Position numbers and translations under genes: made by a program
Origin: CAMCXE01 sp036520615
GTDB lineage: Bacteria > Pseudomonadota > Gammaproteobacteria > Pseudomonadales > Cellvibrionaceae
Reading direction: 5' to 3'
NCBI GenBank assembly: GCA_036520615.1
Contig: DATDJI010000023.1
Span: forward strand, 62,001-126,000
DNA length: 64,000 bases
Shown here: one piece after another, positions 27,566-36,201 of the stretch
How positions within the stretch are numbered: the stretch's first letter is position 1
Layout of the letters: each line of letters opens with the position of its first letter
The notes under the pieces: generated by a model
Databases searched by the model: none
The model's input: only the letters and a program-made list of their open reading frames with translations
What the model was told of the DNA's origin: nothing

Positions 27566-28414
27566 TTATTGAATAGATACGGGCTCATCGATATCGTCGG
27601 CAGCCCCCTGCTCCTCGCGCTTCTGCTCAACCCACCGCTGCATCAATGATTTAACCCCTAGCCGCCATGAGCGCATTTGCACACCAAATGTATCGGTGAT
27701 GCGGCGCCCCACCAATACACTGGCTGAACCTGTCCAAATACTCGGCCCTTTTATGACGTCTAACTGGGCCGCAGGCAAGTGCTCTTTTTTCAACTGGCGC
27801 ACCAAGTGATCAGCAAATTCTGCTTCAAAACACGGCTCCGCCGAACGCAGGTGCATGACCCCCCAATTCTCCGCTCCGCAGGTGATCTGCTGTACAACCG
27901 CTATTACCACTCGACAGGCTTCTTTCGTACATACCGGGTCTAAACGCGTTGTTTCTGACACGCTAAGCCAGCTTTCGGTACTCAACTGCCCAAGAAACGC
28001 TGCAAACCAGTTGTCAGGATTTATATCCACTAATAGCGGTAAACGTAAAATAAGCGTTTTTGCATGTTCAAGTGCCTGGGCCTCAGCTGCAATTAATGCC
28101 AAAGCCCTTGGCGAGGTGCCATTTGGAATATCCTGCTCACTATAACTACCGCCATTTTCCGCCACGGTAAATACCTCATGGCTGGAAATATGAATGACCG
28201 GTAGGTTGTGCATGCTCATCTCGAGCTCATCCACTAGGGCAATGCTCGTATAAGCGCGCGTGTCTATAACAATTCCGGGATCATCTTGGATCTGTCCGTC
28301 AATAACACCGCTAACTGAAGGCGTCACTATGGCAAAGGTGTAGTGCTCCAATTCGCGCAGTAACGCTTGCGCAAAGGGAGAGGCTACTTCTGTAAAAAAT
28401 AGTTTAAAAGCCAA
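27566..28414 (-). CDS. Degenerate SDR / sugar-nucleotide reductase-like protein
   Basis: 282 residues related to the RmlD/NAD-dependent epimerase fold. The shared segment is PVIHISSHEVFTVAENGGSYSEQD (about 78-101), as in RmlD SSDYVF. The N-terminal glycine loop GxxGxxG is replaced by TEVASPF, and the catalytic YxxxK is replaced by SPRALAL. It therefore probably lacks normal dehydrogenase activity. It is divergent from the photolyase gene; no rml genes are nearby. Function unknown. Confidence 0.65.
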   Translation of the reverse strand: MAFKLFFTEVASPFAQALLRELEHYTFAIVTPSVSGVIDGQIQDDPGIVIDTRAYTSIALVDELEMSMHNLPVIHISSHEVFTVAENGGSYSEQDIPNGTSPRALALIAAEAQALEHAKTLILRLPLLVDINPDNWFAAFLGQLSTESWLSVSETTRLDPVCTKEACRVVIAVVQQITCGAENWGVMHLRSAEPCFEAEFADHLVRQLKKEHLPAAQLDVIKGPSIWTGSASVLVGRRITDTFGVQMRSWRLGVKSLMQRWVEQKREEQGAADDIDEPVSIQ

Positions 28415-28490
28415 ACCACACCTGCCTTAATCATTCGTAAGGATCCGATTTTACTGACAATGCGTAAGATACCAACAGACAAAAGGCCCA

Positions 28491-29921
28491 ATGATGAAAA
28501 TAATTGTTTGGTTTACTCAGGACTTGCGCCTTCAAGACCATCCTGCACTAGCCGCCGCGCTTAAAGATGGCTTAGAAGTCTATTGTGTTTATGTTTACGA
28601 CACGCTCAATCCCGAAGGCCCAAGCGGAGCCGCCAACTGGTGGTTGCACCATAGTCTTGTAAGCTTAAACAGCGAACTTGCAGCCAAAGGCGGCCAGTTA
28701 CTTCTGCGCCAAGGCGTGAGCGCCGATGAATTATTAACACTTGCCGAACAGTTGGACGTGCAGGCAGTTTATATGACGCGCAGCTACGAGCCTTACTTGA
28801 GCCAGCAGCAGAGCCGTGTATATCAGCAACTGAATATAAAGGGCGGTACAGTTAAACGATTCGCCGGTTACCTGCTGCTGGAGCCGGACACAATCTTTAA
28901 TAAGCAGCACAAACCCTTTCAGGTTTTTACGCCTTTTTATCGCCATACTCGCGATCTCCTCAATCTTGGCTCGTTAAAGCTCACCACTTCAACGAATTTC
29001 GCAGCTCTCATACCTAAGCCGCCGAAGATTAACAGTGAATCAATTGAGAATTGGCAGCTGTTACCCAGCAAGCCAAATTGGGCCGCAGAATTTGCTGAAT
29101 ACTCCAACCCAGGTGGGCCCGGGGCCAAGGCTGCACTTGCGAATGCACTTGCAACAGTGGTTGAAGATTATCCACAAAACAGGGATTTCCCTGCGGTAGA
29201 TGGCACAAGCCGTCTATCCGCCCATTTGCATTTCGGCGAAATAAGCCCAAGGCAGATCGTGCATAAGGTTAATAGTACGTGGGGGATAGATGATGAAAAA
29301 TCCGGCCCTTTTATTCGGCAATTATTTTGGCGGGAATTTAATTATTATCTTTTGCATCATTATCCTGATATGCGCGCCTCGGCATTTAAACCTAAATTTA
29401 ATCAGTTTCCATGGCGCAATAATTCCCAGCATTTAAACGCCTGGCAGAAGGGCCTCACCGGATACCCAATTGTAGATGCTGGTATGCGCCAATTATGGCG
29501 TACCGGCTGGATGCACAATCGAGTGCGCATGATCTGCGCATCTTTTTTAACTAAACATTTGCAAATTCACTGGCGAGAAGGTGAGAAATGGTTTTGGGAC
29601 ACACTGCTCGACGCCGACAAGGCCAATAATATAGGAGGCTGGCAGTGGGTCGCTGGTTGCGGTGCTGATGCCGCGCCCTATTTTCGAATTTTTAATCCTA
29701 TAATCCAGGGCGAAAAATTCGACCCCTATGGTGACTACGTGCGCACCTGGGTACCGGAGTTATCCTTATTGTCCCCAGCATTTATCCATAAACCCTGGCA
29801 AGCGCCGCACGGCTTGCTCGCACAATCCGGTATTAAACTCGGTACCGATTATCCATTGCCGATAGTGAATCATGAACAAGCACGCGAGCAGGCGTTAGCC
29901 GCTTACAAGGCGATTCAATAA
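28491..29921 (+). CDS. phrB: Deoxyribodipyrimidine photolyase (class I)
   Basis: Repairs UV pyrimidine dimers with blue light. It is 476 residues: an N-terminal alpha/beta domain (FTQDLRLQDHPAL) and a C-terminal FAD domain with GWMHNRVRM, the stretch DADKANNIGGWQWVAG, and PYFRIFNP. The Trp residues of the electron-transfer chain appear to be present. The start may be the ATG at 28491 or the next codon. A related cryptochrome is possible but the FAD-site motifs fit CPD photolyase. Confidence 0.92.
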   Translation: MMKIIVWFTQDLRLQDHPALAAALKDGLEVYCVYVYDTLNPEGPSGAANWWLHHSLVSLNSELAAKGGQLLLRQGVSADELLTLAEQLDVQAVYMTRSYEPYLSQQQSRVYQQLNIKGGTVKRFAGYLLLEPDTIFNKQHKPFQVFTPFYRHTRDLLNLGSLKLTTSTNFAALIPKPPKINSESIENWQLLPSKPNWAAEFAEYSNPGGPGAKAALANALATVVEDYPQNRDFPAVDGTSRLSAHLHFGEISPRQIVHKVNSTWGIDDEKSGPFIRQLFWREFNYYLLHHYPDMRASAFKPKFNQFPWRNNSQHLNAWQKGLTGYPIVDAGMRQLWRTGWMHNRVRMICASFLTKHLQIHWREGEKWFWDTLLDADKANNIGGWQWVAGCGADAAPYFRIFNPIIQGEKFDPYGDYVRTWVPELSLLSPAFIHKPWQAPHGLLAQSGIKLGTDYPLPIVNHEQAREQALAAYKAIQ

Positions 29922-30021
29922 CAAAAATTTAATCAAACATCTGCAATTGGACAGAAATTGAATTTAAAATTTTCCTGCGCTGAATAAACGCACGCTATCT
30001 GATTGAACCCGAAAGAGCTTT

Positions 30022-30067
30022 GCAAAAGCATCGCAGGCAGAACGCCTGCGATGCAGTAGCGTTTTGC
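30022..30067. repeat. Strong two-tier inverted repeat between phrB and the EamA gene
   Basis: Perfect 11-bp arms GCATCGCAGGC (30028-30038) and GCCTGCGATGC (30044-30054) with a 5-nt loop; an outer GCAAAA/TTTTGC pairing extends the structure. It lies between convergent genes and may be a bidirectional terminator or a REP-like element. I saw no second copy in the window. Confidence 0.65.
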
Positions 30068-30151
30068 GCATTCAAACTTAATTATCTCTAAAGCAACATT
30101 AAACCCGCGCAGTTTCAATCTTAGGATGAACAATTCAAGCCGGTAAATTAC

Positions 30152-31081
30152 TTACCCTGCAATCCTGAAACGAAATATTTGGCGCATTTTAATTAAGATC
30201 TTTAGGATAAAACCAACACAAAACATTAATAACCCTGAATAAATTGCTAAAGCAAACAATATCAATCCAACGCCGATTAACTCACGCATCGAAAGTGGTT
30301 CGTTCAACACCGTTAAACCAATTATTAGTGCAAGCATTGGGCTTAATAAAGTTAACAAACCTGTCGCAGCTAATGAGCAATGCCGCAGTACATAAAAATA
30401 CAGCGTATGCCCTATGCAAGAGCCTGCTACAACTAAATAACCAATAGCTAATTGGGATTTTAGCTGCCAATGCTCAGGTACTTGTCGATCAAATGCAGCC
30501 CAATAAAATAAAAATAATGGCGCGGCCACGACTAAAGTGCCGGTAGACTGGCGCATCGCATCAATTTCAACACCAATGGATTTAACCCATATAGAACTTA
30601 ACGCCCAACAGGCAGCCGCGAATAAAACGCCTATTATTGCTGCAATGGCCTGTACAGACGCCTGCATTTGCTGCGCATAAATAAATGCCAAACCGGTAAA
30701 TGCCACTGCCAAAGCAAGAATTTTCCGCAAGGATGCGCTGCGCTCACGAAACACAAACCAAGAGAAAATCCCTAAAAATAGAGGGAAAAATCCCAGCAAT
30801 ATAGAAACTAATCCAGAGGGAATAAATTGCGCGCTCCAATACACAATCAGCATATTAGGAAACAACCCTAACGCGCCCGCACAATAGGCGTGCCAGTCTT
30901 TTGCGCTATGTATTAAGCGTTTATTCTGTAGTCGCAAAATACATGCGCACAGCACCAATGCCAGCACCATACGCGCCGTTATAGCACTACAAGAGCTTAA
31001 ACTACTGTTGCTCCATTTAATTCCTAACGGAGTGGTGGCCCAAATAATTAATACGGCGCAATAGGCGCTGATGAGTTGCAT
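30152..31081 (-). CDS. EamA/DMT family transporter
   Basis: 309 residues with about ten membrane helices in two EamA repeats (roughly 1-140 and 145-295). Motifs such as TPLGIKWSNSS near the start and FSWFVFRERSASLRK at the end of the first repeat are typical. It probably exports a small metabolite; the substrate cannot be told. A strong hairpin separates it from cca. Confidence 0.85.
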   Translation of the reverse strand: MQLISAYCAVLIIWATTPLGIKWSNSSLSSCSAITARMVLALVLCACILRLQNKRLIHSAKDWHAYCAGALGLFPNMLIVYWSAQFIPSGLVSILLGFFPLFLGIFSWFVFRERSASLRKILALAVAFTGLAFIYAQQMQASVQAIAAIIGVLFAAACWALSSIWVKSIGVEIDAMRQSTGTLVVAAPLFLFYWAAFDRQVPEHWQLKSQLAIGYLVVAGSCIGHTLYFYVLRHCSLAATGLLTLLSPMLALIIGLTVLNEPLSMRELIGVGLILFALAIYSGLLMFCVGFILKILIKMRQIFRFRIAG

Positions 31082-31111
31082 AACATCTCCCTGCCGAGCA
31101 TCTGCGCAAAA

Positions 31112-31138
31112 AAAAGCCGCAGACTCTGCTGCGGCTTT
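31112..31138. terminator. Bidirectional-type hairpin upstream of the EamA gene
   Basis: GCCGCAG (31116-31122) pairs with CTGCGGC (31129-31135), flanked by an A-run and TTT. As the neighbouring genes diverge from here, it may end a short unseen transcript or insulate the two promoters. Confidence 0.6.
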
Positions 31139-31364
31139 AGTAATAAAAAATAATTTAACTAAGCCTACAGCGCCTCAAGCGAGCACGGCGCCATACTGCA
31201 GCAACTGCTAATATGGCAAAAACTGCAACGGGCAGAACCCGGGCGATTTTTGCCGTATGAACAACGGCGATACAAATAGGCTTAGCTGGAATAAACATAG
31301 GAAATTTGTCGATGAAATTAAATTCAATTACAGTGTCGTGTAAATAAAGCTTAAGGTCAATCGT

Positions 31365-32606
31365 ATGATGCAAATATTTCTCGTTGGTGGCGCAGTGCGC
31401 GATCAATTACTCGGCCTTCCCGTCAAAGAAAAAGACTGGGTAGTAGTGGGTGCTACGGCTGACGAATTATTAGCGCAAGGATACAAATCAGTCGGCAAAG
31501 ATTTTCCAGTGTTTTTACATCCTATTACTCAAGAGGAATACGCACTGGCTCGGCAGGAGCGCAAAACCGCACCGGGTTATGGCGGATTTGATTTTGACAC
31601 GAATGCAAATGTTAGCCTGGAAGAAGATTTATTAAGGCGTGATTTAACCATTAATGCCATGGCTCAAGACGCTAATGGCGAAATTATTGACCCTTACAAC
31701 GGCCAACAGGATTTACAACAGCGAGTACTTCGGCACGTTTCACCGGCATTTAGTGAAGATCCTGTACGCATTTTGCGTATTGCGCGCTTTAGCGCGCGTT
31801 TTCATCATTTGGGATTTCATATTGCAGAGGAGACCTGGCAATTAATGCGCACGATTGTAACGGCCAATGAAGTCGATCATTTGGTGCCAGAGCGTATTTG
31901 GAAAGAAACTGCTAGAGCTTTACACGAACCTAATCCGCAAATATTTTTTGAGGTTTTACGCAACTGCGGCGCGTTAGCGCGATTAATGCCGGAACTTGAT
32001 GCTCTTTTTGGCGTACCTCAGCGCCCTGAATTTCACCCGGAAGTAGACACAGGCGTACACAGCCTAATGTCATTAACCCAGGCATGTTTATTAAGTGAAA
32101 ATATCGCAGTGCGCTTTGCCAGCCTAATTCATGATTTGGGTAAGGCGCGCACACCCGCTGAGATATTGCCGCGCCACCACGGGCACGAACAAGCGGGTTT
32201 AACGCCGATTAAATCCTTAGCTAAGCGATTGGCGTTGCCAAAAGATATTCTTGAATTATCTTTATTATGCGCAGAATTTCACACCCATTGTCATCGCGCG
32301 CTAGAACTTACACCGCAAACGCTGTGCACTCTATTTCAACGCCTCGACGCCTTTCGCAGACCCGAACGTCTGGAATTATTTTGCCTGTGTTGCGAAGCAG
32401 ATGCACGAGGCCGCACTGGTTTTGAAATGCGCCCCTACCTGCAGGCCGATTATTTACGTGGGGCACTTGCTCAATGCCAAGCCATACAGGTTAGCGAGCT
32501 AATTGCAGAGGGTTTTGCTGATGCTGCACTCGGGCGCGCCATTCACGACCGGCGAATCAACGTCCTAAAACGCTATAAAAATTCTCAATCGCCTAACGAA
32601 GCGTAG
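31365..32606 (+). CDS. cca: CCA-adding tRNA nucleotidyltransferase with HD domain
   Basis: Adds or repairs the 3' CCA of tRNAs. 413 residues: GGAVRDQLLG and EKDWVVVG at the N-terminus (nucleotidyltransferase core), RRDLTINAMA near residue 90, the RNA-binding helical part, then an HD domain (HDLGKA near 245) as in the multifunctional gammaproteobacterial enzyme. The start can be either of the two adjacent ATGs. Confidence 0.95.
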   Translation: MMQIFLVGGAVRDQLLGLPVKEKDWVVVGATADELLAQGYKSVGKDFPVFLHPITQEEYALARQERKTAPGYGGFDFDTNANVSLEEDLLRRDLTINAMAQDANGEIIDPYNGQQDLQQRVLRHVSPAFSEDPVRILRIARFSARFHHLGFHIAEETWQLMRTIVTANEVDHLVPERIWKETARALHEPNPQIFFEVLRNCGALARLMPELDALFGVPQRPEFHPEVDTGVHSLMSLTQACLLSENIAVRFASLIHDLGKARTPAEILPRHHGHEQAGLTPIKSLAKRLALPKDILELSLLCAEFHTHCHRALELTPQTLCTLFQRLDAFRRPERLELFCLCCEADARGRTGFEMRPYLQADYLRGALAQCQAIQVSELIAEGFADAALGRAIHDRRINVLKRYKNSQSPNEA

Positions 32607-32808
32607 AAAATTCGATAAATTGCGTTTGTTTATAGCTATGCCTCAGCTAAGAACGTTAAAACCAATTCTTCTTTTATAAACTTCGCTTAAACACTATCCG
32701 ATAAGTTTTTGACCTGGGACAACTTGTTTTCTCCTCTATTGCCCACACTAAGTGATGCGAGCGGCACCCTAATTTGGGTTATTTATTATTCTTTGAGGAG
32801 AACATATT

Positions 32809-33231
32809 ATGAGTTTAATTCCACGTAGCACTCTCAACGAAATAGAACATCTTTTTGACCACGCCTGGCTGCCGTTTCGCAACGAAGGTGGGCGTTTTGG
32901 CACGCTCGCCCCTCGGGTTGATTTAAAAGAAAAAGATGATAGCTTTGAAATCACCATGGAGCTTCCTGGTGTCAAAAAAGAAAATCTTACCATTACATTG
33001 CAATCCGGCGTCTTAAGAATTGAAGCCGAAAGCAAACAGGAAACAGTAGAACAAAACGATAAAATTTTGCGTCAAGAACGCCAGTATGGCAAATACGTGC
33101 GCAGCTTTGAGCTGGGCCCTCAGGTACAGGACAGCGATATCTCCGCCTCTTTCGAACACGGCATTCTCACGCTAATCGCCCCAAAACACCGCGAACCGCA
33201 ACCTTCTACTCGACGCATCGAGGTGAAATAA
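32809..33231 (+). CDS. Small heat shock protein, Hsp20/alpha-crystallin family
   Basis: A 140-residue ATP-independent holdase chaperone. The alpha-crystallin domain spans about 40-130, with ELPGVKKENLTI and the closing motif FEHGILTLIAPK. GAGGAG lies just before the ATG. Upstream, CTTGTTT and CCCACACT with 12 nt between them loosely resemble a sigma-32 promoter, which would fit heat induction; this is weak evidence. Confidence 0.93.
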   Translation: MSLIPRSTLNEIEHLFDHAWLPFRNEGGRFGTLAPRVDLKEKDDSFEITMELPGVKKENLTITLQSGVLRIEAESKQETVEQNDKILRQERQYGKYVRSFELGPQVQDSDISASFEHGILTLIAPKHREPQPSTRRIEVK

Positions 33232-33336
33232 CAATTATTAATTTCGGGCAATGGATTGCCGGCATTAATTATGTTTGAAATTCTATTTCCTACTCACAAG
33301 CTTTTTAAAAAGCGCTTTGCAAGACAATAAATATTT

Positions 33337-33837
33337 TTATATTTTCAAAATATCGTTATTTATGCGCCGATAGATACTCTTTTTATCAGCGGTAAATTGC
33401 TGCCAGTGCTCGCCAAAACAACGCCCAGTTTGCGCATGACATTTAAAAGGGTATAAATCAGCCAGCGGTGCAAGCACATGTGCATAGCGCAACACGTCGG
33501 CCCTTGGTAAAGGCCCGGCGACCGAAGGCCCATTAATATCGCCATACATTAAAATATCGATATCGATACAGCGATCTACGCATTTTTGCGCCTGCTGCGG
33601 CCTCCCAAGCTCCACCTCTATGCTGCGCAATAAAGCTTTAATCGCATCTAGCGACATGTCGGTGTTTAATCCGGCGACTAAATTCCAAAAATTCGCGCCG
33701 CTAAAACCTACGGCTTGAGTTTCATAAATGGGGGAGAGTTCGAGATCGGAAAAATGCTGGCGCAGCATTTGAACCGCTCGGCTTAAATGCGTTTGCGGTT
33801 GAATATTACTGCCGAGCCCGAGAATTACTAACTGCAC
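33337..33837 (-). CDS. folK: 2-amino-4-hydroxy-6-hydroxymethyldihydropteridine pyrophosphokinase
   Basis: Transfers pyrophosphate from ATP to 6-hydroxymethyl-dihydropterin in folate synthesis. About 166 residues. LGLGSNIQPQ starts the protein; the signature DRCIDIDILMYGD carries the metal-binding aspartates. I prefer the GTG at 33837, with AGGA six bases before it and right at the folB stop, over a TTG at 33861 inside folB. It is translationally linked to folB. Confidence 0.92.
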   Translation of the reverse strand: MQLVILGLGSNIQPQTHLSRAVQMLRQHFSDLELSPIYETQAVGFSGANFWNLVAGLNTDMSLDAIKALLRSIEVELGRPQQAQKCVDRCIDIDILMYGDINGPSVAGPLPRADVLRYAHVLAPLADLYPFKCHAQTGRCFGEHWQQFTADKKSIYRRINNDILKI

Positions 33838-33838
33838 A

Positions 33839-34195
33839 CTATAGTTCCTGCGCGCGCTCAATACTCACCCCTAAAGTGCGCGCAGCAGGTACAGCGCCAG
33901 GCTTGTAAACTGTTAAGCGCACACGAGGAGTATTAAATTCGGCCAATAATTGCCGCGCCAAATAATCCGCCAAGCGTTCTATTAATTGGCAGGAATAATT
34001 TTCCGCCCAAAATTTTAAGCGCTCAGCAACGGCTGCGTAATTCAACGCATAGGTCAAATCATCGCTTTGTGCAGCGGCGGAAATATCCCAGGCCAAATCA
34101 ACATCTAGAAATAAACGCTGCTGTATAGCCCGCTCCCACTCAAATACGCCAATGACTGTATCTACGGGTAAATCGCGAATAAAAATCCAATCCAT
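33839..34195 (-). CDS. folB: Dihydroneopterin aldolase
   Basis: A 118-residue enzyme that converts dihydroneopterin to hydroxymethyl-dihydropterin and glycolaldehyde, the step before FolK. IRDLPVDTVIGVFEWER contains the catalytic-site glutamate region; LIERLADYLA and VYKPGAVPAARTLGVSIER complete the family pattern. It is the middle gene of the minus-strand group tsaD, folB, folK. Confidence 0.93.
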   Translation of the reverse strand: MDWIFIRDLPVDTVIGVFEWERAIQQRLFLDVDLAWDISAAAQSDDLTYALNYAAVAERLKFWAENYSCQLIERLADYLARQLLAEFNTPRVRLTVYKPGAVPAARTLGVSIERAQEL

Positions 34196-34199
34196 ACCA

Positions 34200-35231
34200 T
34201 TAACCCAATTTAGGTAGATCGTGCAAAGGCCAGCGCGGCGTCACTTCAACAGCTAAGCCTGCGTGCAGCCCGCGCACCAATCGCTGGCATCCGGCATAGG
34301 CAATCATGGCGCCGTTGTCTGTGCAAAATTCATGGCGGGCGTAAAAAACCTCGCCGCCCACTTTATCCAAGGCGGCATGTAATTTTTCTCGCAACCGACT
34401 ATTCGCCGATACGCCGCCTGCAATCACCAAACGTTTAAGTCCGCAGGCTTCAAGCGCACGTCGGCATTTAATTACCAGCGTATCCACGACCGCTTCTTCA
34501 AATGCAGCGGCAATATCAGCACAGGTTTGTTCATTCGGCAGCCCATCGGCCAGCGCATGCTGTTGAATTGTATTTAACGTAAAGGTTTTTAAGCCGCTAA
34601 AACTAAATTCCAAACCGGGGCGATCAGTCATCGGGCGCGGAAACCTAAACCGCCCGCGATCGCCTTTTTGCGCCAATTTCGCCAAATGCGGTCCGCCGGG
34701 ATAGGGCAAATCCATCATTTTGGCAGCCTTATCAAATGCCTCCCCGGCAGCATCATCCAGGGATTCCCCCAGCAATGTATAGTCGCCCAGCGCTGCCACC
34801 TGAATAAGTTGTGTGTGCCCCCCAGAAACCAGCAGTGCCACAAATGGAAACTCCGGCGGATTTTCTTCTAGACAAGGCGCTAATAAATGCCCCTCCAAAT
34901 GATGTACACCCAAAGCAGGCACGCCCCAGGCATACGCTAACGCTCTCCCCATACAGGCCCCGACTAATAAAGCGCCGATTAATCCGGGGCCGGACGTATA
35001 GGCCACACCATTAACACTGTTGGCATCACATTTTGCAGCTGCAAGTACTTCACGCACCATCGGCACTAATTTGCGCACATGGTCTCGGGAGGCAAGCTCT
35101 GGTACCACACCGCCATACTCAGAATGCAGACCTATTTGCGAATAAAGCCGGTGCGCGAGCAAGCCTTGCTCAGTGTCGTACAGCGCCACACCGGTTTCAT
35201 CACAAGAGGTTTCAATACCCAACACTCGCAT
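34200..35231 (-). CDS. tsaD: tRNA N6-threonylcarbamoyladenosine synthase, TsaD
   Basis: Transfers the threonylcarbamoyl group to A37 of ANN-decoding tRNAs, in complex with TsaB and TsaE. 343 residues from the ATG at 35231, giving MRVLGIETSCDETG, the family start; a longer frame to 35288 adds an unconserved leader. The metal-binding HHLEGH and the ASKH-type loop VSGGHTQL are visible. It is divergent from rpsU, as in many gammaproteobacteria. Confidence 0.96.
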   Translation of the reverse strand: MRVLGIETSCDETGVALYDTEQGLLAHRLYSQIGLHSEYGGVVPELASRDHVRKLVPMVREVLAAAKCDANSVNGVAYTSGPGLIGALLVGACMGRALAYAWGVPALGVHHLEGHLLAPCLEENPPEFPFVALLVSGGHTQLIQVAALGDYTLLGESLDDAAGEAFDKAAKMMDLPYPGGPHLAKLAQKGDRGRFRFPRPMTDRPGLEFSFSGLKTFTLNTIQQHALADGLPNEQTCADIAAAFEEAVVDTLVIKCRRALEACGLKRLVIAGGVSANSRLREKLHAALDKVGGEVFYARHEFCTDNGAMIAYAGCQRLVRGLHAGLAVEVTPRWPLHDLPKLG

Positions 35232-35338
35232 GCGCAAACTCAACCTAAGAAAACGCGCCATGGTAGGCCCCAACACAGGCTGAGCCAAGTATTTAGTGTG
35301 TCTTCACAGGAATATAAGCCGATTAAGCTAAAATTAAC

Positions 35339-35367
35339 TTGCGATGAAGAAAGGGCAGGTTTAGAAT
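35339..35367 (+). promoter_or_regulatory. Sigma-70 promoter of the rpsU operon
   Basis: TTGCGA, a 17-nt spacer, then TAGAAT. The hexamers match four and five of six consensus bases. It lies 64 nt before the rpsU ATG. Confidence 0.65.
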
Positions 35368-35430
35368 CCGGCACCCTTAAATACCGGCGGCGCTTTGCTG
35401 CCCTACGTCAAAATCCAAACAGGTAGCTCT

Positions 35431-35646
35431 ATGCCTTCAGTAAAACTGAAAGAAAACGAACCTTTTGATATCGCCCTGCGCCGTTTTAAGCGCTCATGTG
35501 AAAAAGCCGGTGTCCTGGCTGAAGTCCGCCGCCGCGAGTTCTACGAAAAGCCCACCACAGTCCGTAAGCGCAAAGCTGCAGCAGCTGTTAAGCGCCACGC
35601 CAAAAAGGTATCTCGCGAGTCTCGCAAGTTTACCCGTATGTACTAA
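35431..35646 (+). CDS. rpsU: 30S ribosomal protein S21
   Basis: A 71-residue, highly basic protein (MPSVKLKENEPFDIALRRFK, then many Lys/Arg) of the small subunit, needed for initiation. The start is ATG 35431, the family N-terminus; the open frame extends 12 codons upstream. It leads the macromolecular synthesis operon with yqeY, dnaG and rpoD. Confidence 0.98.
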   Translation: MPSVKLKENEPFDIALRRFKRSCEKAGVLAEVRRREFYEKPTTVRKRKAAAAVKRHAKKVSRESRKFTRMY

Positions 35647-35706
35647 TCGCCAGGCGTTTACTCCTGGTCCTCAATACCAGTTAAACGCCCCGTGAGAGCA
35701 TACAAT

Positions 35707-36156
35707 ATGACGACCGAAATCAAACAACGTGTTAGTGCTGCGGTAAAAGACGCCATGCGCGCCCAAGCGAAAGATCGCCTTGGTGTACTGCGTTTAATAT
35801 CTGCCGAATACAAAAAAATTGAAGTTGACGAGCGCATCGAAGTTGACGATGCCCGCGCTTTGCAGCTGCTCGACAAAATGGTTAAGCAGCGCCGCGACTC
35901 GGTGGCTCAGTTTACCGCTGGCGGCCGCCCTGAGCTGGCAGAGAAAGAAACATTTGAAATTTCTGTTATTCAAGAGTTTCTGCCTCAATCGCTCAGCGAT
36001 GACGAATTGGTTACCTTAATAAAAGAAGCAATCGCCGAAATCGGCGCTGCTTCAGCCCAGGACATGGGCAAGCTAATGGCGATTATCAAGCCAAAAGCGC
36101 AAGGCCGTTGCGATATGAGCAAAGTAAGCCAGCTGATTAAAGCTCAGTTTGCCTAA
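35707..36156 (+). CDS. yqeY: GatB/YqeY domain protein
   Basis: 149 residues from the ATG at 35707 (MTTEIKQRVSAAVKDAMRA), all helical, with the tail QDMGKLMAIIKPKAQGRCDMSKVSQLIK. This domain is shared with the C-terminus of the tRNA-amidotransferase subunit GatB; its stand-alone role is unclear. It sits between rpsU and dnaG as in Pseudomonas and relatives. Confidence 0.93.
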   Translation: MTTEIKQRVSAAVKDAMRAQAKDRLGVLRLISAEYKKIEVDERIEVDDARALQLLDKMVKQRRDSVAQFTAGGRPELAEKETFEISVIQEFLPQSLSDDELVTLIKEAIAEIGAASAQDMGKLMAIIKPKAQGRCDMSKVSQLIKAQFA

Positions 36157-36175
36157 AAACCACACCAGTACCGAG

Positions 36176-36201
36176 ATAAGCCGCTTAGCGGCTTATTTTT
36201 T
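36176..36201 (+). terminator. Terminator/attenuator directly before the dnaG start codon
   Basis: ATAAGCCGC pairs with GCGGCTTAT around a 3-nt loop, followed by six T. The T-run ends at 36201 and the dnaG ATG begins at 36202. The structure should end most rpsU-yqeY transcripts and occupies the place of the dnaG ribosome binding site. Confidence 0.85.

Noticed and set aside
31155..31295. Minus-strand 46-residue frame with one hydrophobic span and an Arg-rich end, resembling a sorting tail
   Set aside because: No signal peptide or body and no clear ribosome binding site; too little evidence to call a gene.
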